Origin: Eubacteriales Family XIII. Incertae Sedis bacterium
GTDB taxonomy: Bacteria > Bacillota > Clostridia > Peptostreptococcales > Anaerovoracaceae
Length of the DNA: 10,107 bases
Assembly: GCA_031269205.1 (NCBI GenBank)
Contig: JAISZM010000195.1
Location: 1-10,107 of the forward strand
Reading direction: 5' to 3'
A model generated the notes under the pieces. That model saw nothing but the letters and a program-made list of their open reading frames with translations, was not told where the DNA came from and did no database searches. Positions within the stretch are counted from its first letter, which is position 1; the number at the start of each line of letters is the position of its first letter. The position numbers and the translations under genes are program-made. Positions 1 through 5,760 of this stretch are shown in pieces.

Positions 1-63
1 GACGTTATTGTAGGGGAAACACGGAAGAATAACGCGGCGACACATCCGAACCGCTGATCTGTA

Positions 64-2337
64 TTACTCCAACTCCCGCAGCCACGCCTCGACCGAGGCG
101 TCGGGCGGCATACGCCAGTCCGCTCTCGGGGAGAGCGTGACCGAGCCTATCTTCGGTCCGTCGGGCAAGGTCGATCGCTTGAACTGATTCGCAAAGAAGC
201 GCTTCAAAAACACCTTCAGCCATACTTTTATTTCGTCTTCGGCATACGCGCCCGCTCCGTACACCTCGGCGTCGGCGGACTCCGTTTCGGCCTCGCCGTC
301 CGGCTTCGCGAACGCGATCTTCGCCAACTCGAATATGACGCGCGGCCTGCGGCCCCACCGCACCATGTGATAGAGGAAAAAGTCGTGCAGTTCGTAGGGT
401 CCTATGATGTCCTCGGTCCTCTGACTGATATCGCCGTCTTCGGGCGGCAACAGTTCCGGGCTGACCGGGGTCGCGATGATGTCGTTCAGCGTCGCGGACA
501 GGGCGGGGTTGCTTTCCTCTTCGGCGTCGGCTGCGTACTTGATGATGTGGCGCACGAGTGATTTCGGGACGCCCGCGTTGACGCCGTACATGCTCATATG
601 GTCGCCATTGAAAGTGGCCCATCCGAGCGCGAGTTCAGACAGGTCGCCCGTGCCCACGACGATACCGTTCTCCCTGTTCGAGAGATCCATGAGGATGAGT
701 GTGCGAACGCGCGCCTGCGCGTTTTCATAGGTCACGTCGCGCGCCGTCTCCTCGTGTCCGATGCTTCTGAGGTGAACCTTTACCTGGTCCGTGATGTCTA
801 TCTCTCGCAGCGATACGCCGAGCGCCGCGCACAGCTTTTCGGCGTTGCCTTTCGTCTGGTCCGTCGTCCCGAAACCGGGCATCGTGACGGCGCGCACCGC
901 CTCCGCGCCGAGTCCCGCCGCGCGCGCAGCCCTGACGGAGACGAGCAACGCGAGCGTGCTGTCTAGACCCCCGGACACGCCGACGAACGCGGCTTTCGCG
1001 CCTGTGTGCGCGAGCCTCTTCATGAGCCCGGCCGACTGCATCGCAAGTATTTCCTCGCACCTTTCGGCACGCTCTGTCTCGCTCTGCGGCACGAAAGGAC
1101 GCCGATCGACACGGCGGTACAGGATTTCCTTCTTTGTTTCTCCGGGCTTGACCAATCGGATAACTTTTCCCCTGGTGTTCGCGGTGACGGGATCCGCCGA
1201 TATGACGCCTATCTCCACGACGCCCGTGACGCCCACGCCGTTCGAGCCGTCCGAAATTCCGGGCTGGGAAAACAGCGCTTCCTCGTATTCGGCCTGCGAA
1301 CCTTCGTCGTCATAGGGCCGCCCTCCCGCACAGGGAGAAAGATTTCCCGCGACGAATGAGTCGTTATAGCGGCGGTCACGCGCGAGTCCGCGCACGTCGA
1401 TGTCCGAGAGTACGATGCCTCCGCGGGAACTGCCGAACGGCGGGTTCTCCGCGATGACCGCCCCGTTCTCCGCGATGACGCAATGCCCGGAAAACACCAT
1501 GTCCTGCGTGCTCTCACCGAGCCCCGCGTTCGCGTAGACATATCCGCAGATAAGCCGTCCCGACTGACTGCGCGTGAGCAGCCGCCGATATGAGGCTTTG
1601 CCTATCGTCTCGTTTCCCGCGGACGGATTCGCTATTATTATCGCGCCATGCGCCGCGTGCCTGACGGATGGCGGCGAAGGCGCCCACAAGTCTTCGCATA
1701 TCTCAACGGCAAACGCGAATTCAGGTTCGTCCTCACACCTGAAAATGATATCCGTTCCGAAGGGAATGTCCTCGTAACTGGTTTCATCCTCATCGTCCTC
1801 GTCGTCGTCGTAAAAATCGTCGTCCGTGTCGTAGATGGGGATGACCACCACGCCGTCCGGTCCGTTCGCGTCCGCGTCGTCGACATCATCGCCGTCACCC
1901 GGCGATATCTCAAGATTCACGTATTCGACGCCCCTGAACGCGGACGTGAAATGGCGCCGCTCGTAGAACTCACCGTAGTTCGGCAGGTACGTTTTCGGTA
2001 CGAAGGCAAGCATTTGGCCGTCCGAATAGACAGCCGCCACGTTGTAGAGTTTGCCGTTATACGCGAGGGGCATACCGACGACGACGACTTCTTCATGCCC
2101 TTCCGACCTTACGACGAGGCGCGAGAGGGCGTCCTTCGCGGCATCCAGGAGCGTGTCCTGCAGGAAGAGGTCGCCGCAGGTATAGCCCGTCAGGGACAAC
2201 TCCGGCAACACGACGAGACGCGCGCCCCGTGACGCCGCCGCCCGCGCCGCTTCCTCGATGCGCTCCGCATTGTATGCGCAATCCGCCACCTTCACGCCGG
2301 GCGTAGCCGCGGCGACGCGTATGAATCCGTCAATCAT
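64..2337 (-). CDS. nadE: Glutamine-dependent NAD+ synthetase, two-domain (nitrilase + synthetase)
   Basis: This 757-residue cytoplasmic enzyme makes NAD+ from nicotinic acid adenine dinucleotide, ATP and glutamine-derived ammonia, the last step of NAD synthesis. The N-terminal nitrilase-type glutaminase domain (about 1-320) shows the Glu-Lys-Cys triad: E46 in LPELSLTGYT, K115 in VPKTYLPNYGEF and C214 in EICEDLW. The C-terminal synthetase domain (about 420-757) has the ATP PP-loop SGGLDS (455-460), MPGFGTTD, GTGDLSELALGWATFNGDHM, and the family ending LPDGPKIGSV...LSPRADWRMP. The open frame runs further upstream, but the ATG giving MIDGFIRVAAATPGVKVADC fits the family start and sits 4 nt after the peptidase stop, with a purine-rich AAGAGA in front. 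Odd: a strongly acidic stretch (about residues 147-191) interrupts the glutaminase domain between the Lys and Cys regions, and a second one (about 677-700) lies near the C-terminus. It is probably co-transcribed with the upstream peptidase. The function call is firm. Confidence 0.96.
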   Translation of the reverse strand: MIDGFIRVAAATPGVKVADCAYNAERIEEAARAAASRGARLVVLPELSLTGYTCGDLFLQDTLLDAAKDALSRLVVRSEGHEEVVVVGMPLAYNGKLYNVAAVYSDGQMLAFVPKTYLPNYGEFYERRHFTSAFRGVEYVNLEISPGDGDDVDDADANGPDGVVVIPIYDTDDDFYDDDEDDEDETSYEDIPFGTDIIFRCEDEPEFAFAVEICEDLWAPSPPSVRHAAHGAIIIANPSAGNETIGKASYRRLLTRSQSGRLICGYVYANAGLGESTQDMVFSGHCVIAENGAVIAENPPFGSSRGGIVLSDIDVRGLARDRRYNDSFVAGNLSPCAGGRPYDDEGSQAEYEEALFSQPGISDGSNGVGVTGVVEIGVISADPVTANTRGKVIRLVKPGETKKEILYRRVDRRPFVPQSETERAERCEEILAMQSAGLMKRLAHTGAKAAFVGVSGGLDSTLALLVSVRAARAAGLGAEAVRAVTMPGFGTTDQTKGNAEKLCAALGVSLREIDITDQVKVHLRSIGHEETARDVTYENAQARVRTLILMDLSNRENGIVVGTGDLSELALGWATFNGDHMSMYGVNAGVPKSLVRHIIKYAADAEEESNPALSATLNDIIATPVSPELLPPEDGDISQRTEDIIGPYELHDFFLYHMVRWGRRPRVIFELAKIAFAKPDGEAETESADAEVYGAGAYAEDEIKVWLKVFLKRFFANQFKRSTLPDGPKIGSVTLSPRADWRMPPDASVEAWLRELE

Positions 2338-2341
2338 TCTC

Positions 2342-3826
2342 TTATGTTCCCATGTAACTGAAGTGCATGAAGTCGTAGGTGTGACCCCATCCGTTGCCGG
2401 CCCAGTACCAACCGTGCCGCTCAAAGGCGCGGACAAGTTCGCTATCCGGAGGTATCGAGTAAGGGCTCTCCTCTGGATCCCAGAATTCGCCTGATTCGAC
2501 GCCATCGGGTCCAACCATGAAATTCTCGTTTGGATTGATGTCGATGGCCGTCCCGTAATTGTGTTCGGATCGTTTTTCCCTGATGGCGAAGCCGCCGATG
2601 CTCTGTATGGGGAATCGCTCCTTGCCGTTGAAATACTCGGCGAATAGCTGCCTTACGCCTGCCGCTACTTTTTTATGCACACGGATGCTGACGCTGTCGG
2701 GAACTTTCTCACCGTCGATGTCTCGCCATACGTTCAGAGTGATCCGCGTCTGATGTTTTTTACCCTTCTCGCCGTCCTTGTATTTGATATAATCCGTGCC
2801 GTAGCGCTCGCGCGCGCTCTGGTACTTGAGCGCCGTGAAATACACGCGTTTGGTCTTCTTCGATTTGACGCCATGCTCCGATACGGCCTGTACGGTGTAG
2901 TACGCGTCATGGTTCTCATCCTTCCCGCCGAAGACATCCTTGAAAGAAGGCTTGCTGTTCTTCGTTATGTTCAGCACGGGTTCGCCAACCCTTATCGTCT
3001 CTATGAGCTTTTCGGAATCGTCGTATATCTTGACGATGTATTTTTCAGCGTTTTCTGCGGGTTCCCAGAAGAGGTAGACGTCCTTGCCGTAGAATTCCTC
3101 GCCCGACTCGTTTAACGACTGCGGGGTGTCGGGAATCGGCGCAATCTCCTTCATCTTGTCTCTCTCAAACTCCCACACCATGCGGGAGATGAGCGTGAAC
3201 ATCTCTTCTCTCGAAATGCCGCGGTCAACCGCCGCGTCATCCAACAGCGCGGGTCCAAGCGCGGCGCCCGTCGCGCCTTTCGCCACCACGACCGGAGCGG
3301 CTTCGCCGTTGTTCACGGCTGCGGGTTCCTCCACGGCATTCTTCGACAGGAACGAGAAGAAGTCCTCGCGCATCTCAGACCACTCGTCGGGCTTGACGTT
3401 CATAGTGGCGACGGCGAGAGAGCCTACCGCGTCGCTCCTCCTCACCGCCTGCACAGACTTGCCCTTCTTATTGACGACGGGATTGTCCGAGACAGCCGAG
3501 GATGTAACAAACCACGTTCCGCCCATGAACTGGTGCAGTGACAGGAGTACGCCGTTCAGTTCGGCCGCGTCTATATACTTTTTGAAACTCTTTTTGTAGA
3601 TATCCTTGTTCAGGACGCCCGCCTCAACGAGCAGCCCGATATCGCTTCGGACAGCCGCGCGAGGCAAATTTTTCGCAGAAACCGCACCCGTCTGTTCGCC
3701 CCCGTCGCCGTCCGTATCGGCGAAGGAAAACGTGGGACTCGCAGCGCCCGTAGCGAAAAATATCACAGACAACAGTATTACTGCTGCTTTCTTAAACAAA
3801 CCAAGCCTCTCTTCCCGATCCCTCAT
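2342..3826 (-). CDS. Secreted M15-family peptidase (D-alanyl-D-alanine carboxypeptidase / VanY type) with Fn3-like and SLH-like segments
   Basis: This 494-residue exported protein probably trims peptidoglycan stem peptides. The N-terminus has a signal peptide: a charged start (RDREER, KK), a hydrophobic core (AAVILLSVIFFATGAA, 14-29) and a likely cut after SFA near residue 36. Residues about 56-225 weakly resemble degenerate S-layer homology repeats (RSDIGLLVEAGVL, and GISREEMFTLISRMVWEF). Residues about 230-332 look like a fibronectin type III domain (PDTPQSL ... LFWEPAENAEKYIVKIYD ... YYTVQAVSEHGVKS). The C-terminal catalytic domain (about 355-494) carries the M15 zinc signature SEHNYGTAID (420-429, ligands H422 and D429) and DFMHFS with H488. 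The M15 domain is convincing; carboxypeptidase versus endopeptidase cannot be decided from sequence, and the SLH and Fn3 assignments are inference. The ATG follows AAGCAG, a weak ribosome site. It is first in an operon with nadE. Confidence 0.88.
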   Translation of the reverse strand: MRDREERLGLFKKAAVILLSVIFFATGAASPTFSFADTDGDGGEQTGAVSAKNLPRAAVRSDIGLLVEAGVLNKDIYKKSFKKYIDAAELNGVLLSLHQFMGGTWFVTSSAVSDNPVVNKKGKSVQAVRRSDAVGSLAVATMNVKPDEWSEMREDFFSFLSKNAVEEPAAVNNGEAAPVVVAKGATGAALGPALLDDAAVDRGISREEMFTLISRMVWEFERDKMKEIAPIPDTPQSLNESGEEFYGKDVYLFWEPAENAEKYIVKIYDDSEKLIETIRVGEPVLNITKNSKPSFKDVFGGKDENHDAYYTVQAVSEHGVKSKKTKRVYFTALKYQSARERYGTDYIKYKDGEKGKKHQTRITLNVWRDIDGEKVPDSVSIRVHKKVAAGVRQLFAEYFNGKERFPIQSIGGFAIREKRSEHNYGTAIDINPNENFMVGPDGVESGEFWDPEESPYSIPPDSELVRAFERHGWYWAGNGWGHTYDFMHFSYMGT

Positions 3827-3847
3827 CTGCTTTAATTCTTGTTATAT

Positions 3848-3876
3848 ATTATACCCATAAAAGCGCGCATTATGCA
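3848..3876 (-). promoter_or_regulatory. Putative promoter of the M15 peptidase-nadE operon
   Basis: On the minus strand a perfect TATAAT -10 box (3848-3853) lies 22 bases before the peptidase ATG. The hexamer 17 bp further up is TGCATA, a poor -35. Transcription would start near 3841, leaving a leader of about 14 nt. The rest of the 290-bp gap up to 4116 contains nothing else I can support beyond the dyad listed next and the -10 box of the plus-strand gene. Confidence 0.5.
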
Positions 3877-3883
3877 CCGCTTT
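3860..3883. repeat. Imperfect dyad over the -35 region of the peptidase promoter
   Basis: The arms AAAGCG (3860-3865) and CGCTTT (3878-3883) are perfect reverse complements, and between them GCAT-T-ATGC forms an inner dyad. One arm has an extra base, so the whole is ten base pairs with a bulge. It covers the -35 zone of the peptidase promoter, where an operator could lie. No known regulator box is recognised; chance remains possible. Confidence 0.35.
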
Positions 3884-4104
3884 CGGGAATTTTCATTGGT
3901 TTTTTGCCCGTTCGCCGGGGGAAAGTCGCCGCGACGGTTTTCGCTGCGGTGATTTTTTCTAGTATCCCTCTATTATCGCCGAGTCCCCTATCGCGGCTAC
4001 TGCCCCGATATGCTGATATTCACGACCCTGCCGCACCGCCCGCACGTACCTGCCGTGAACCCGAATACCGCGCGCCGCGTGAAATCATAATCGCCGATCT
4101 GTAT

Positions 4105-4110
4105 TATACT
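4105..4110 (+). promoter_or_regulatory. Putative -10 box of the nucleotidyltransferase gene
   Basis: TATACT ends six bases before the ATG at 4117, so the expected start of transcription coincides with the start codon. The hexamer 17 bp upstream (AAATCA) is not a recognisable -35. No Shine-Dalgarno sequence lies between the box and the ATG. Together these suggest a leaderless mRNA. Confidence 0.4.
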
Positions 4111-4116
4111 ATACTC

Positions 4117-4869
4117 ATGAATGGCAACATCGGAGCGGTGATCGTGGCAGCGGGGCTGTCGTCAAGAATGGGCGCGTACAAACCGCTGATCGAGATAGGC
4201 GGCGTGACTGTCGCGCGCCGCGTGATCGACGCCTTCTCAGAGGCGGGCGTGTCGCCGATAGTCGTCGTTACCGGACACCGGAGAGACGAACTCGAGTCCC
4301 ATCTGTCGATGCGCGGCGCGGGCGACGCCGATGAGGGCGACGACCGTGGAAGGACAGGCGTAGGCGACGACGCTGTTGATGATTATGGAACAGAGACAGT
4401 GCGCGGCGACCGCCGCAAGGGTGAGCTGCTCTTTGTCAGAAACAAGGACTACGCGACTACCTCCATGTACGACTCCGCGAAGATCGGCCTGCTCTCTATC
4501 ATGGGAAGATGCGAGCGCGTATTTTTCTGCCCGGTGGACGTGCCCTTGTTCACGGCAGGCACGGTGCGGCGCCTCATGGAATCGGACGCGCCCGTAGTAA
4601 AGCCCGCTTACAAGGGAGAAGAAGGACATCCGATACTCATAGACGCGAAGCTGATACCGGCGATCACAGGACTCGGGCGCACGTGCGGAGCAACCCCGAA
4701 AACGACGAGCGGCGAGCCGCGAGCCGTGGAAGGCGAGGGCGGTCTGAGGGCGGCGCTTGCCCCATTTAAAAAAGTAACCGAGATCATAAGCGTAGAGGAC
4801 GAAGGAGTCCTCTACGACGCCGATACGCCCGACGATATTAAAAAACTATCCGCGATACTGAAACCCTGA
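4117..4869 (+). CDS. MobA/MocA-like NTP transferase (molybdenum cofactor cytidylyltransferase-like)
   Basis: This 250-residue soluble nucleotidyltransferase has a Rossmann-like GT-A fold. The nucleotide-binding motif is at the very N-terminus: GAVIVAAGLSSRMGAYKPL (6-24), with the LSSRMG and KPL signatures. The metal-binding acid is D141 in FFCPVDVPL, GHPIL lies at 170-174, and the ending YDADTPDDIKKL is typical of MobA/MocA proteins. MocA adds CMP to molybdopterin cofactor, but related proteins transfer other nucleotides, and no XdhC, molybdenum hydroxylase or moa gene is nearby, so the substrate is open. Odd: Gly/Asp/Arg-rich insertions at about 69-101 and 186-207. The frame stays open upstream to 3904, but that stretch is not family-like, and the chosen ATG places the binding motif where the family has it. 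Its 3' end overlaps bioY on the other strand. Confidence 0.82.
   Translation: MNGNIGAVIVAAGLSSRMGAYKPLIEIGGVTVARRVIDAFSEAGVSPIVVVTGHRRDELESHLSMRGAGDADEGDDRGRTGVGDDAVDDYGTETVRGDRRKGELLFVRNKDYATTSMYDSAKIGLLSIMGRCERVFFCPVDVPLFTAGTVRRLMESDAPVVKPAYKGEEGHPILIDAKLIPAITGLGRTCGATPKTTSGEPRAVEGEGGLRAALAPFKKVTEIISVEDEGVLYDADTPDDIKKLSAILKP
4791..4816. repeat. Perfect 10-bp inverted repeat at the convergent gene ends
   Basis: CGTAGAGGAC (4791-4800) and GTCCTCTACG (4807-4816) are exact reverse complements around a 6-base loop, GAAGGA. The hairpin lies in the last part of the nucleotidyltransferase coding region and 30 bases past the bioY stop on the minus strand. It could end or stabilise bioY transcripts. 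A T-run needed for a classical intrinsic terminator does not follow directly on either strand; on the minus strand a run of T begins about 15 bases further on. Confidence 0.5.
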
Positions 4870-5430
4870 ACCCTCGCCGCCGCGCCGCCCGAATTCAGGC
4901 GCGGCTCTCGCTATGAGCCTTTTCGCCGGAAGGCAGACAAAGGTGAGAACGACTATCTTTATCGCGTCCCCCGGGATGAACGGTATCACCCCCGCGAACA
5001 GAGCCGCGCCAAAGGTCAGGTTGCTTTGGTACGCGAGCCACGCCGTACCTAAGGCGTACGAAACCGCGATGCCGAGCGTCATGCCGACAGCGTACAGCAA
5101 CCTGCCGCCGTGGAATCTTTTCGCGAACGCGCCGCAGATGAGCGCGAGGAATATCATGCCGATCAGGTATCCTCCCGTAGGCCCCGCGATCTTGGAAACC
5201 CCGCCTGTGAAGCCCGAAAACACGGGAAGCCCCACGAGACCGAGCAGCAGATAGATGATATAACTCAGCGTACCGGCCCGCAAGCCGAGCAGATAGACCG
5301 TAAAACAGACGATGAGGTTCGTAAACGAGATCGGCACGGCCGTCACAGGCAAAGGTATCGAGAACGGCCCAATCACGCACATGACCGCGGCCATCAGCGC
5401 GATAAAAGACATTTCACGCAGTTTCGTCAA
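4846..5430 (-). CDS. bioY: BioY biotin transporter S component
   Basis: This 194-residue integral membrane protein binds biotin as the substrate-specific component of an energy-coupling-factor (ECF) transporter. It shows six or so hydrophobic segments and the BioY signatures GLVGLPVFSG (64-73), GPTGGYLIG (83-91) and VIPFIPGDAIK near 148-158. No ATPase (EcfA) or EcfT genes are adjacent, as expected where a shared ECF module or stand-alone BioY works. The frame extends to an ATG at 5571, but the extra 47 residues are charged and not family-like. The TTG at 5430 gives MTKLREMSFIALMAAV, the usual short BioY start, and has AAAGGA five bases upstream; an in-frame ATG at 5412 lacks a ribosome site. 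The stop lies inside the convergent nucleotidyltransferase gene. Confidence 0.93.
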   Translation of the reverse strand: MTKLREMSFIALMAAVMCVIGPFSIPLPVTAVPISFTNLIVCFTVYLLGLRAGTLSYIIYLLLGLVGLPVFSGFTGGVSKIAGPTGGYLIGMIFLALICGAFAKRFHGGRLLYAVGMTLGIAVSYALGTAWLAYQSNLTFGAALFAGVIPFIPGDAIKIVVLTFVCLPAKRLIARAAPEFGRRGGEGSGFQYRG

Positions 5431-5441
5431 ACTCGTCCTTT
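5428..5441 (-). promoter_or_regulatory. Ribosome binding site deciding the TTG start of bioY
   Basis: On the minus strand AAAGGA (5436-5441) is followed by five bases and then TTG (5428-5430). This spacing and the family-typical N-terminus it produces favour TTG over the upstream ATG at 5571 and the downstream ATG at 5412. Confidence 0.6.
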
Positions 5442-5501
5442 TCTTAGCCCTCGTTCCGTCCGTTCTGTCCGTCACGCCGTTTCGTCCATCCTTGTCAAAC
5501 C

Positions 5502-5531
5502 GATGCCACAACCGTACCGGAACACGGCATC
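5502..5531 (-). repeat. Hairpin in the bioY leader
   Basis: GATGCC (5502-5507) and GGCATC (5526-5531) pair perfectly, and an inner CCG/CGG triplet can also pair. The element sits in the predicted 5' leader of bioY about 70 bases before the start codon. It has no T-run, so it is not an obvious attenuator, and it matches no riboswitch I recognise. Confidence 0.3.
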
Positions 5532-5574
5532 TCACACAAATCCATCCCGGCGTCGCGCTCCGCAACGCCACTCT

Positions 5575-5603
5575 ATTATACTATTATTGCTCCGCCGATT
5601 AAA
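5575..5603 (-). promoter_or_regulatory. Putative bioY promoter
   Basis: The minus strand reads TATAAT at 5575-5580 with TTTAAT 17 bp upstream (5598-5603). The -10 is perfect; the -35 matches three of six consensus bases. Transcription would begin near 5568, giving a leader of about 138 nt to the TTG start. Confidence 0.5.
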
Positions 5604-5691
5604 TGTTGCGCAAAAAGGCTAACGTCGAGGATTTTCGCAGGAGTGATTATTCAGTCGCCACGCCATTTTTGTCCGGCGGACCGCGGCTCCG

Positions 5692-5720
5692 TTGCTTAAT
5701 CCCCGAAAAAAGATTATTAT
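5692..5720 (+). promoter_or_regulatory. Putative promoter of the FIST-kinase operon
   Basis: TTGCTT (5692-5697) and TATTAT (5715-5720) are separated by exactly 17 bp, the ideal sigma-70/SigA spacing. The -10 matches five of six consensus bases and the -35 keeps the TTG core. The start would fall near 5727, about 34 nt before the ATG. Confidence 0.5.
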
Positions 5721-5745
5721 AGGAAGAGTAGTTTGCGAATTTTCG

Positions 5746-5752
5746 AAGGAGG
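5746..5752 (+). promoter_or_regulatory. Strong ribosome binding site of the FIST gene
   Basis: AAGGAGG, a full Shine-Dalgarno match, stands eight bases before the ATG at 5761. It rules out the in-frame upstream ATG at 5692, which would add 23 non-family residues. Confidence 0.85.
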
Positions 5753-5760
5753 TGCTTCCC

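Larger units (their letters stand above)
5431..5760. other. Divergent intergenic region between bioY and the FIST gene
   Basis: These 330 bases hold the bioY leader (about 138 nt from the predicted start), a -10 box on each strand, and the ribosome site of the FIST gene. A short repetitive stretch of CCGTCC/GTCCGT units lies at about 5452-5485, and an 8-bp palindrome TTGCGCAA at 5606-5613. I looked for a BirA-type biotin operator (TTGTAAAC-like inverted repeat) and saw only a lone half-like TTGTCAAACC near 5492, without its partner. No coding region is supported here. Confidence 0.6.

Noticed and set aside
34..54. GCGG...CCGC hairpin past the nadE stop as a terminator
   Set aside because: Only four pairs, a long loop and no T-run; the first 63 bases show nothing else I can support.
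51..70. Similarity between the sequence near 51-66 and 4091-4106 (both contain GATCTGTATTA)
   Set aside because: Only about eleven identical bases; one copy overlaps the end of nadE and the other a promoter, so chance is the simplest explanation.
1780..1835. GTC-rich tract as a regulatory or CRISPR-like repeat
   Set aside because: It is the codon pattern of the Asp-rich insert in nadE on the minus strand; no spacer structure is present.
1648..2232. Long plus-strand open frame opposite nadE (194 codons), and similar ones at 791-1315 and 2675-3115
   Set aside because: They lie entirely antisense to nadE or the M15 peptidase, lack ribosome sites and show Arg/Val-rich composition typical of shadow frames in GC-rich DNA.
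2338..2514. Upstream extension of nadE to an ATG at 2514
   Set aside because: The extra 59 residues are not family-like and overlap the 3' end of the peptidase gene; the ATG at 2337 gives the expected N-terminus.
3904..4116. Upstream extension of the nucleotidyltransferase with a seemingly hydrophobic N-terminus
   Set aside because: The nucleotide-binding motif of this family belongs at the N-terminus; the extension has no ribosome site and a promoter-like box lies within it.
5491..5500. Consensus TTGACA on the minus strand in the bioY leader as a second -35
   Set aside because: No -10-like hexamer lies 16-18 bp downstream.
5431..5571. Longer bioY from ATG 5571
   Set aside because: The extra charged residues before the first membrane segment are not seen in BioY, and the TTG at 5430 has a well-spaced ribosome site.
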